Source of the DNA: a bacterium
Lineage (GTDB): Bacteria > Patescibacteriota > JABMPQ01 > JAUVWW01
Direction of reading: 5' to 3'
Length of the DNA stretch: 32,526 bases
Assembly: GCA_030603885.1 (NCBI GenBank)
Contig: JAUVWW010000003.1
Span: forward strand, 77,223-109,748
In this document: positions 1-7,343 of the stretch, piece after piece
Position numbering within the stretch: the stretch's first letter is position 1
How the letters are laid out: each line of letters opens with the position of its first letter
The notes under the pieces: generated by a model
What the model saw: the letters and a program-made list of their open reading frames with translations, nothing else
Told to the model about the DNA's origin: nothing
The model's database searches: none
Made by a program: the position numbers and the translations under genes

Positions 1-1
1 T

Positions 2-811
2 TGGGGCGGGGCCATGTTTTGGCCTCAATTCGTCCCATCAAGCTATCTTAGGATAGCCATTGATGGAGACGGAGATGGAAAGATTAATCTCTGGGAAAAG
101 ACAGACGCTCTTTTTAGCATTGCCTATTATCTGAAACTTTCAGGCTATGTTTTTGGAGATCCAGACTGCAAGAAGAGCAGAAGAGCCATCTGGTGTTACA
201 ATCACAGCTGGAATTACGTCGATGCTATCATCTACCTTTCACGACAGATGAGCACAGAGTTTACACCTGAACTTAAGGAGAGTATGGTAGAATTCGACAC
301 TGTCGAAGTTAAAGAATACGTAAGGGAGAACTACTCTAGAGATGATTTACGGATGTGGTCAAGAGTGGTGATTGTTCATCTGGATGAGACTCAGGGTGAC
401 TCCCTGGCACATTACCATATAGCAAGAGATGGCAATGTTTATCAGGCAATAGCAGATAGTTTAATAACTCCTCATTGTCCAGGCCTTGATTGGATCTCGA
501 TTGGAGTTGGTGCAGATGCCGACTCTCTGGGTTTAGATGGCCGGCAGTGTGATGCTTTAATTTGGTCTGTTGAAAAACTGCTAGAAGAGAATCCTTCTAT
601 TGAGTATGTGCTGGACGTAAAGGAAGCACAAGCTCTAGAAGGTCATTTTCTCTTCATAGGAGAGAAGAGAAAAACAAAACTTGAGGAGTCTCGAGCTGCC
701 GGAGAATTAAGAAAGATACTCGAGATAGATGGTTATAGAGTCAAGGATTTCTCCACTGTAAAGCAGGAAAAAGAAAATATTTGGAGGTATTTCTTTTTTC
801 AAAAACGCTAA
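2..811 (+). CDS. Lytic murein transglycosylase (MltB/SLT_2-like) C-terminal part fused to an amidase_2-like domain; 5' end outside window
   Basis: Frame is open to the window edge (W-G-G-A-M-F-W-P-Q-F upstream of the listed ATG). 'AMFWPQFVPSSY..IDGDGDGKINLWEKTDALFSIAYYLK..RRAIWCYNHSWNYVD' is typical of MltB-like transglycosylases. The distal half 'VVIVHLDE..HYHIARDGNVYQAIAD..HCPGLDWISIGVG' resembles amidase_2. Confidence 0.75.
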   Translation, partial: WGGAMFWPQFVPSSYLRIAIDGDGDGKINLWEKTDALFSIAYYLKLSGYVFGDPDCKKSRRAIWCYNHSWNYVDAIIYLSRQMSTEFTPELKESMVEFDTVEVKEYVRENYSRDDLRMWSRVVIVHLDETQGDSLAHYHIARDGNVYQAIADSLITPHCPGLDWISIGVGADADSLGLDGRQCDALIWSVEKLLEENPSIEYVLDVKEAQALEGHFLFIGEKRKTKLEESRAAGELRKILEIDGYRVKDFSTVKQEKENIWRYFFFQKR

Positions 812-838
812 GTTTTTAGGTCGAACTTAGCGTTTTTT
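802..838 (+). terminator. Rho-independent terminator
   Basis: aaacgctaagtt-ttaggtcg-aacttagcgtttttt: long stem plus T-tract directly at the stop codon. Confidence 0.85.
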
Positions 839-913
839 AGTTGGAGCTTTATTAACATTTTGAACTTTTTTGTTTTATGTTATACTATTTACAATCCCAG
901 AACTCTAAAACTT

Positions 914-1201
914 ATGAAACTCTCAAAAAAACAAGTAGAGCATATTGCTACCTTGTGTCGGATTAAATTATCCGAAAAAGAAAAGGAGAAATTTAAGACA
1001 GAGCTTTCTTCTATCTTAGATTTTGTAGAACAGCTTAATAAGGTAGACGTAACAGGTATTGAGCCAACAGCCCAGATTACAGGACTTAAAAATGTAAAGC
1101 GATTAGATAAAGTAAAACCATTTGCCAAGCCAGATAAATTAATAGAACAAGCACCAGAGAAAAAGGATAGATTTGTCAAAGTAAAACAAGTAATTGAGTA
1201 A
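914..1201 (+). CDS. gatC: Asp/Glu-tRNA amidotransferase subunit C
   Basis: MKLSKKQVEHIATLCRIKLSEKEKEKF..LSSILDFVEQLNKVDVTGIEPTAQITGLKNVKRLDKV; internal ATG at 914 preferred over the 860 start; directly precedes gatA. Confidence 0.9.
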   Translation: MKLSKKQVEHIATLCRIKLSEKEKEKFKTELSSILDFVEQLNKVDVTGIEPTAQITGLKNVKRLDKVKPFAKPDKLIEQAPEKKDRFVKVKQVIE

Positions 1202-1202
1202 T

Positions 1203-2654
1203 ATGAAATTAAACGAATTAACAGCTCATCAAGCCTATATTGGTCTTCGAAAAAAAGAATTTTCATCAACCGAGATTACTAAAGCCTGCCTCGATCAGAT
1301 TAAGAAAGTAGACAAAAAGATCGGTGCTTTTGTAACCGTGACTGACGATTTAGCTTTAGAACAAGCCAAGATAGCAGATGAAAAAATTGCTCAAGGAGAA
1401 GAGCTTAAGCCCTTAGAAGGTATTCCTTGTGCCATCAAAGATAATATATTAATCGAAGGAGAGAGGTGTACTTGTTCTTCAAAAATTTTAGAAAACTACA
1501 GAGCTACCTATAATGCTGGAGTAATAAAAAAGCTCAAAGAGCAAGGAGCAGTATTTTTAGGAAAGACTAATATGGATGAGTTTGCCATGGGATCTTCCAC
1601 AGAGCATTCTGCTTTTAAGAAAACAAAAAATCCTCATGATTTAACGAGAGTACCTGGCGGTTCTTCTGGGGGCTCAGCTGCTGCTGTAGCTAGTAATATG
1701 TGTATCTATGCTCTAGGAGCAGACACAGGAAGTTCTGTAAGACAGCCAGCTGCTTTTTGTGGAGTAGTGGGAATGAAACCGACTTATGGCAGAGTATCTA
1801 GATATGGCCTGGTAGCCATGGCTTCTTCTTTGGATCAGATTGGTCCTATTACTAAAGACATGGAAGATACAGCCTTGGTTCTTAGGGAAATTTCTGGTCC
1901 AGATGCAAAAGATTCTACTTGTGTTCAATATTCTGTACCAGATTATACTGAAGCTATTCCTTGGGGAATCGAGAACATAAGAGTAGGAGTAATAAAAGAG
2001 TATTTTGAAGAGGGGGTAGATAAAGAGGTTTCAGATTTAGTTAAAAAAGCTATTAAAGAACTTAAAAGATTGGGAGCTAAAATTTCAGAAGTCAGTCTGC
2101 CTCATACTATGTATGCTTTGCCTTGTTATTACATTATTATGCCGGCTGAAGTTTCTGCTAATTTGGCTCGGTATGACGGTATTAGATATGGCTATTCAAA
2201 GGTTAAAGCTAAAAATTTGTTAGATGTCTATCTAAGTAGTAGAGCCAAAGGATTAGGCGATGAAGTTCGTCGAAGAATTATGCTTGGTACTTTTGCTTTA
2301 TCCACTGGATATTATGAGGCTTATTATGACAAAGCTCAGAGAGTAAGGACAAAAATAAAAAGAGAATACGATGATATTTTTAGAGATTTCGATGTTTTAA
2401 TTGGACCAACTGCTCCAACTCCTGCCTTTAAATTAGGTGAAAGAATAAAAGATCCTCTGACTATGTACATGTCTGATGTTCTAACTGTCTCAGCTAACAT
2501 CTCTGGCATGCCAGCCATCTCTCTGCCTTGTGGCTTTGTTAAAAGAGAAAACAAAAAATTACCTGTTGGCTTGCAAATTATGGGAGATCATTTTAAAGAA
2601 GAGATGGTGATTAGAGTAGCTTCATCATATGAATTGAGAGAAAGGGCAGAATAA
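1203..2654 (+). CDS. gatA: Asp/Glu-tRNA amidotransferase subunit A
   Basis: Amidase signature 'GGSSGGSAAAVASNMCIYALGADTGSSVRQPAAFCGVVGMKPTYGRVSRYGLVAMASSLDQIGP'; ATG at 1203 is the likely start (the listed 1194 is a TTG). Confidence 0.95.
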   Translation: MKLNELTAHQAYIGLRKKEFSSTEITKACLDQIKKVDKKIGAFVTVTDDLALEQAKIADEKIAQGEELKPLEGIPCAIKDNILIEGERCTCSSKILENYRATYNAGVIKKLKEQGAVFLGKTNMDEFAMGSSTEHSAFKKTKNPHDLTRVPGGSSGGSAAAVASNMCIYALGADTGSSVRQPAAFCGVVGMKPTYGRVSRYGLVAMASSLDQIGPITKDMEDTALVLREISGPDAKDSTCVQYSVPDYTEAIPWGIENIRVGVIKEYFEEGVDKEVSDLVKKAIKELKRLGAKISEVSLPHTMYALPCYYIIMPAEVSANLARYDGIRYGYSKVKAKNLLDVYLSSRAKGLGDEVRRRIMLGTFALSTGYYEAYYDKAQRVRTKIKREYDDIFRDFDVLIGPTAPTPAFKLGERIKDPLTMYMSDVLTVSANISGMPAISLPCGFVKRENKKLPVGLQIMGDHFKEEMVIRVASSYELRERAE

Positions 2655-2664
2655 AGGTTAGATA

Positions 2665-2706
2665 TAAAAAATACGGCAAAGGTTATAAGAACCTCTGCCG
2701 ATTTTT
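2665..2706. terminator. Bidirectional terminator between gatA and the minus-strand lipoprotein gene
   Basis: cggcaaaggtt-ataag-aacctctgccg hairpin flanked by an A-tract on the left and a T-tract on the right. Confidence 0.75.
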
Positions 2707-2725
2707 AGTTTCTATTATTCCTTTT

Positions 2726-3232
2726 CTATTCCATTTCAAGAAGCCGAGATTCGATCTCATCCATTATCTGCATAATTTCAGCTTCTTTTATTTGCTTTGG
2801 AAGACTTTCCAGATTTTCCAAAGCAATTTCACAACTTTCCATTGCCTTTTCCAGAATTGCTTTCTCCACTTTCTTCAATCCGGATACTATCTTTGCATAA
2901 AGAAAATGAGCATCTGGTTCCCATTCCTTCCCTTCCGATTGTTGAAGGAATGTCTCAGCCATAAGCAAGGCATCCTCTAGATATCTTTGCCCGTTTTTAA
3001 AGTCTAGCTGAGAGAGGCTGATTAAGCTTTTCAGGCATATCAGATACATTTCCAGGTTAGGATTTTTTTCCAGAGCAGATTTCGCCTCTAGGAGAGCCTT
3101 TCGGAAAAATTCAATGGATTGTTTACCTTGCGTATTTAGGCCCTTTCGGTAGTAATCGCCAGGCTGCATGCGAAACATGCTACAACTGATCAGGAATATC
3201 AGGAATATCAAGAAGATACATATCTTTTTCAT
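2726..3232 (-). CDS. Small lipoprotein with helical-repeat-like (TPR-like) body; paralog of the 3414-3989 product
   Basis: Signal peptide and lipobox 'IFLISCS'; helical body 'SLISLSQLDFKNGQRYLEDALLMAETF' alignable with the neighbour's 'ASIILSGLDYDNSQSYIEDAFTVSRAF'. Confidence 0.75.
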   Translation of the reverse strand: MKKICIFLIFLIFLISCSMFRMQPGDYYRKGLNTQGKQSIEFFRKALLEAKSALEKNPNLEMYLICLKSLISLSQLDFKNGQRYLEDALLMAETFLQQSEGKEWEPDAHFLYAKIVSGLKKVEKAILEKAMESCEIALENLESLPKQIKEAEIMQIMDEIESRLLEME

Positions 3233-3278
3233 TTTTTCACCTCCTTGCAGTTTCCTGCGCTAATTGTTTAAACATTTA

Positions 3279-3307
3279 ACCTTAGCATAGGGCAAAAAAG
3301 GTGTCAA
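3279..3307 (-). promoter_or_regulatory. Sigma70-type promoter with extended -10
   Basis: Minus strand TTGACA-N17-TAAGGT with TGC directly upstream of the -10; about 46 nt before the lipoprotein ATG. Confidence 0.65.
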
Positions 3308-3361
3308 GTTTAGTGTGGTCTGTGTATTTAAACATCATAACAATAGGCAATTGATTAGATA

Positions 3362-3404
3362 TAAAAATACGGCAAAGGTTTGAAGCCTTCGCCGCGTTTT
3401 TTAT
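3362..3404 (-). terminator. Terminator of the minus-strand unit, similar to the 2665-2706 hairpin
   Basis: cggcaaaggtttgaagccttcgccg hairpin with an A-tract on the plus strand (T-tract on minus) and a T-tract on the right. Confidence 0.7.
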
Positions 3405-3413
3405 TTCCATTAT

Positions 3414-3989
3414 TTATTCTTTTTCAAGCTGGAATTGTAGAATCCGGAATTCTAATATCTGCCGAACAGAGGCACTCTCTGCCTTTTCTGGCCCAGGATC
3501 AAGATTCTCTAATGCATATTCCACAGCTGCTAATGCTTCTGAAAGAATTCTACGATCTGCCTCTTCCCATCCAGCAGCACACTTGGCAAACCAGTAAGCG
3601 CCAAGTGCTTCCTTCTTCTGACCCATCGTTTTCAATCGAAATGCTCGACTTACAGTGAAAGCATCCTCGATATAGGACTGACTATTGTCATAATCTAATC
3701 CACTCAGAATTATTGAAGCTTTTAGGTAGAATAAGTATCCTTTGTCTGATGTCGGATCTGTCTTCATTACAGATTCCGACTCCTCAAGCGCCTTCTTTAG
3801 GTTCTCTATAGCCTTCTCTTTGTATACCTCTTTAATAGTAGCATCACTTTCCTTCAAATACCAATAGTAAGCCTGTACCCCCCTTTCATAAGCACCCTGA
3901 CTCCTCATCAAATAGAGAGGAGAACAGCCTGCCAATATCAGCAATAAGGTAATTAAGACAATAGGGCATATAAATCTATTTCTTTTCAT
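3414..3989 (-). CDS. Small lipoprotein with helical-repeat-like body; paralog of the 2726-3232 product
   Basis: Lipobox 'LILAGCS'; ATG at 3989 is preceded by AGGAGG at 8 nt, better than the listed upstream GTG. Confidence 0.75.
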   Translation of the reverse strand: MKRNRFICPIVLITLLLILAGCSPLYLMRSQGAYERGVQAYYWYLKESDATIKEVYKEKAIENLKKALEESESVMKTDPTSDKGYLFYLKASIILSGLDYDNSQSYIEDAFTVSRAFRLKTMGQKKEALGAYWFAKCAAGWEEADRRILSEALAAVEYALENLDPGPEKAESASVRQILEFRILQFQLEKE

Positions 3990-3990
3990 C

Positions 3991-4593
3991 TCACTCACCT
4001 CCTAAACTTTCTATGAGTTCCAGTATCTCCTTGTATTTTCCTTTGTCTTCATCCTTTATGAAATCAAGATAAGGAAGACACTCTTTGAAGAAATCTAGAA
4101 CAGCAAAAAGCTCGCCTTTATGTCCAGGATCCAGGTCTGTCTTGCTAACCTCTTGCTTTACTATTTCGACGCATCTCCCTAAGAAGTCCAGATTCTCCCG
4201 GCTTTGCTTTTCAAGATATTCTTCGGGAACTTCCGGATACTTTTCTTTCAGAATTTTGAAACTGGTACAGTAGGTTAGGTCGAGATAGATAGGCCGAAGC
4301 AACTGAAAATCCTCTTCGTTTCGTCTTTCCGACCCCAACTGCTCTTCATACTTTTCCTTCAAGCCCTCAATACTCTCGATAAGATAAAAAACCATGGCAG
4401 GAGTCGGTTCTGGAAACTGAAGATCAGCAAATGGTTTTAGATTCACGATCTTTTTCCAGAGGTTAAATAGGGCCGGCCCAACTCCAAACAAAAGAGTTAG
4501 CCACCATTGCTGAGTCAGGATGGAGAACGTATTTAGCAAATCACGTAATTTCCGGACTTTTTCCAGAATTTCTTCATCCGTAAACTGTTTCAT
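3991..4593 (-). CDS. Hypothetical protein, 200 aa, one probable membrane-associated hydrophobic segment
   Basis: SD (ggaggtg) before ATG at 4593; 'WWLTLLFGVGPALFNLW' hydrophobic stretch; stop lies 1 nt before the next gene's ATG. Confidence 0.7.
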   Translation of the reverse strand: MKQFTDEEILEKVRKLRDLLNTFSILTQQWWLTLLFGVGPALFNLWKKIVNLKPFADLQFPEPTPAMVFYLIESIEGLKEKYEEQLGSERRNEEDFQLLRPIYLDLTYCTSFKILKEKYPEVPEEYLEKQSRENLDFLGRCVEIVKQEVSKTDLDPGHKGELFAVLDFFKECLPYLDFIKDEDKGKYKEILELIESLGGE

Positions 4594-4638
4594 TCTACAC
4601 CTCCTTTTTTGCTTTATTGTTTATGTGCCAAACATTAA

Positions 4639-4667
4639 ACCCTAGCATATGGTAAAAAAGATGTCAA
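4639..4667 (-). promoter_or_regulatory. Sigma70-type promoter with extended -10, near-copy of the 3279-3307 promoter
   Basis: Minus strand TTGACA-N17-TAGGGT with TGC extension; about 45 nt before the ATG at 4593. Confidence 0.65.
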
Positions 4668-4677
4668 ACTTGGAGCC

Positions 4678-4705
4678 TTTACAAGATTTTATAATTTGCT
4701 AATAT
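4678..4705 (+). promoter_or_regulatory. Candidate promoter of the htrA-like gene
   Basis: TTTACA-N16-TAATAT with TGC extension, divergent from the 4639-4667 promoter. Confidence 0.5.
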
Positions 4706-4750
4706 AGGATATACTGATTTTTAATTACCAATTACTAATTACAAAAGACC

Positions 4751-6058
4751 ATGCAAGACATTAAACCGCAAGCTACTCAACCAAAGCCATCACCCTCTCC
4801 AAAAAGACCAAGTCATGTTGGAATTATTGTTCTAGTAGTAATAATGAGCATTATTATTAGTGCTTTAGTTGGTTTTGCTGCTTCAGGTCTAGGAAAGGCA
4901 TTGGTATCTAAGGTAGCACCAAAAATCATCGAGAAGATTGAAAAAGTTCCAACTGAAATGAAAGAGATTATAGTTCAAGAAGAATCAGCTACTATTGAGG
5001 CTGTCAAAAAAGTTCAGCCAGCAGTGGCAAGTATTGTAGTTACCAAAGAGTTAAAGCAGCTTTATGAAGAAAGTGGTCTTCCTTGGAGTCCTCTGGGCGA
5101 AGATCCATTTTTTAAAGAATTTTTTAAAGGAACACCTTTTCAATTCGAATTTGAAACTCCTAAAAATGAAACTTCTCAAGAGGAAGAGAAACAGACCATT
5201 GGTGGAGGATCAGGATTTATTATAACTTCTGATGGTTTAGTTCTGACTAACAAGCACGTAGTTTCGGACAAAACAGCAGAATATACGGTAGTAACCCACG
5301 AAGGAACAAAATACCCAGCTAAAGTTAAGACTATTGATCCAGTTAATGATGTTGCTTTCTTAGAAATCGAAGCTGAAGATCTGCCAACAGTTGAGCTAGG
5401 AGATTCAGATACCTTGCAAGTAGGACAAACCGTCATTGCTATCGGAAATCCCCTCGGACAATATCCCAATACTGTGACTAAAGGCATTGTCTCGGGCAAA
5501 GGTCGAGCCATTACTGCTGGAGGCATTTTAGGTCAAACTCCTGAAAGACTAGAAAATGTTATCCAGACCGATGCTGCCATTAACCCAGGAAATTCTGGTG
5601 GGCCATTGATTAATATTGATGGACAAGTAGTGGGAATTAACACAGCCATTGATCTTCAAGGACAGCTGATTGGCTTTGCCATTCCCATTAACGAAATCAA
5701 AGAGAGCATTGAGTTAGTTAAGGCAGGAAAAGAGTTAAAAGCGGCCTTTTTGGGAATACGTTATCTTATCATTACTCCCGAGATAGCTAAGGCTAACAAC
5801 TTGTCAGTAGACTATGGAGCTTTGATTCTTAGAGGAGAAGAGAGAGGGCAGTTGGCTGTAGTTCCTGGCTCTCCAGCAGATGAAGCTGGTCTTGAGGAGA
5901 ATGACATTATCCTAGAATTTGATGGTCAAAGGATAGACCAGGAACATACCTTAGCCTCAATGATTAGAAAACGTAAGCCAGGGGATGAGGTGGAACTAAA
6001 AATTCTACATAAGGGAGAAGAGAAGGTGATCAAGGTTGAGTTGGGGGAGCTTGAATAG
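4751..6058 (+). CDS. HtrA/DegP-type trypsin-like serine protease with N-terminal TM anchor and C-terminal PDZ domain
   Basis: TM 'VGIIVLVVIMSIIISALVGFAA'; catalytic motifs 'LTNKHVV', 'NDVAFLEI', 'INPGNSGGPLINIDGQVVGINTAI'; PDZ 'VVPGSPADEAGLEENDIILEFDGQRID'. Confidence 0.95.
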   Translation: MQDIKPQATQPKPSPSPKRPSHVGIIVLVVIMSIIISALVGFAASGLGKALVSKVAPKIIEKIEKVPTEMKEIIVQEESATIEAVKKVQPAVASIVVTKELKQLYEESGLPWSPLGEDPFFKEFFKGTPFQFEFETPKNETSQEEEKQTIGGGSGFIITSDGLVLTNKHVVSDKTAEYTVVTHEGTKYPAKVKTIDPVNDVAFLEIEAEDLPTVELGDSDTLQVGQTVIAIGNPLGQYPNTVTKGIVSGKGRAITAGGILGQTPERLENVIQTDAAINPGNSGGPLINIDGQVVGINTAIDLQGQLIGFAIPINEIKESIELVKAGKELKAAFLGIRYLIITPEIAKANNLSVDYGALILRGEERGQLAVVPGSPADEAGLEENDIILEFDGQRIDQEHTLASMIRKRKPGDEVELKILHKGEEKVIKVELGELE

Positions 6059-6142
6059 TTTAGATAAAATAAAGATAAATACATAGATCTGATTGTCGAT
6101 ATAGAAGACAAATTCAAAGTTCTAGAGAAAAGGCAAGAGAGA

Positions 6143-6385
6143 GTGATGTTTCCACCAGATGCTTCGCGGGAAACCATAGTATTTAAAGGGACTCATGGAA
6201 AAATGAAGCTTGAAGGGTTAATAAGGCCTAAGATTCTAGACAAGAAAGTTCATTATCATAGAAAGCGCCCAGATAGCTGGATTGAATATCAAACAGATGA
6301 TAAAGAGATGAGAGTAGAAGTAAAGCTGTGTATTTGGGAAACCGGTATATGGCGAGAAATTTCACTAGAAGCATTGGGGAGATAG
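6143..6385 (+). CDS. Small hypothetical protein, possibly 5'-truncated or with a non-standard start
   Basis: Listed ORF begins GTG-ATG. In-frame coding-like sequence (IDLIVDIEDKFKVLEKRQER) continues upstream without ATG/GTG/TTG to a stop near 6068. Confidence 0.45.
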   Translation: MMFPPDASRETIVFKGTHGKMKLEGLIRPKILDKKVHYHRKRPDSWIEYQTDDKEMRVEVKLCIWETGIWREISLEALGR

Positions 6386-6402
6386 TTTATCCCCATCTCC
6401 CC
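6376..6402 (+). terminator. Possible stem-loop/terminator ahead of the radical SAM cassette
   Basis: ggggagat-N11-atctcccc stem; only a weak T-tract follows. Confidence 0.4.
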
Positions 6403-6422
6403 CTAACAACTTTTTCAAAACC

Positions 6423-7343
6423 ATGGAACTAATTAAATTTCCAGGGGAAATAAGATACGTAGTCACGAACAGATGTCCATATACTTGTTATTATTGTCAT
6501 ACCGAAGGAATGCCCGGGCCACTTTATGGTCAAGAGGAATTAGATGCCGAAGACTATGCTTTCTTTTTTAAGATTGGAACTCAATTAGGCGTAAGGACAA
6601 TATCTATCTCAGGTGGTGAGCCTCTAGTAAGAGATGATATTTCAGATATAGTATCTGCTTTAAAGAAAAAAAGTGCATTTATTGAAATAACAACAAATGC
6701 TTATCTTGTAGATAGACATAAATCGATATGGAAAGACGTTGACGAAGTTCATGTTTCAATTGATAGTCTTGATGAGAAAGTCTACAAAAATATTACTAGA
6801 GTTAAAGGTTCATATAGAAAAGCCATTGATGGTATAAAATTTTTGAGTAGTCAAGATTTTAAGTTTTTCAAACTTAATAGCTGTAGTATTAGAGGATTAA
6901 ATACAAATCTAGGACAGATAAAGCAGTACATTGAATTTGCAAGAAGAGTAAATGCGATTCCAAGATATATAGAACTCTTTCCTGAAGAACTAGAAGGTTT
7001 TATTAGCCACGAAGAGTTATCCGATGTTTTGAATAAGATTGGTTATAAAGAAATTAGAAGACAACAAAGGAAAATAGTTTTACAAAAGAGTAACAATCTT
7101 ATTGAATTAATCTATATTTTTTGTACCTTGGCTCTTAAGCAAAAAAATCCAGAATCATACTGTTACAATAATAACGATGTATTTTTAACTCCAAATGGAG
7201 TATTGAAATATTGTATGTTAAGAGATAGATCAATAGATGTCTTAAAAGAAATAAAAGATAGAAATGGAAATAGGTTATTGACAAAAATTAGAAGGTCTTT
7301 TGAAAAATTAGGAAAAGATTGTCCATTAAAAAGAAAAATATGA
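6423..7343 (+). CDS. MoaA-like radical SAM enzyme with C-terminal auxiliary-cluster-like Cys motif
   Basis: CxxxCxxC 'TNRCPYTCYYCHTEG'; 'SISGGEPLVRDD'; C-terminal 'FCTLALKQ..SYCYNNNDVFLTPNGVLKYCML' resembles the MoaA second-cluster region. Confidence 0.85.
   Translation: MELIKFPGEIRYVVTNRCPYTCYYCHTEGMPGPLYGQEELDAEDYAFFFKIGTQLGVRTISISGGEPLVRDDISDIVSALKKKSAFIEITTNAYLVDRHKSIWKDVDEVHVSIDSLDEKVYKNITRVKGSYRKAIDGIKFLSSQDFKFFKLNSCSIRGLNTNLGQIKQYIEFARRVNAIPRYIELFPEELEGFISHEELSDVLNKIGYKEIRRQQRKIVLQKSNNLIELIYIFCTLALKQKNPESYCYNNNDVFLTPNGVLKYCMLRDRSIDVLKEIKDRNGNRLLTKIRRSFEKLGKDCPLKRKI

Noticed and set aside
889-1269. Antisense ORF over gatC (and similar antisense ORFs at 1713-1928, 2336-2554, 5176-5526, 5926-6177, 17275-17679, 21545-21856, 25264-25587, 25635-25985, 28028-28210)
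   Set aside because: All lie opposite well-supported genes, with low-complexity or Ser/Pro-rich translations typical of AT-rich antisense frames.
6423-7343. Naming the radical SAM gene moaA
   Set aside because: Second-cluster Cys pattern is divergent and no molybdopterin genes accompany it; family level is all the sequence supports.
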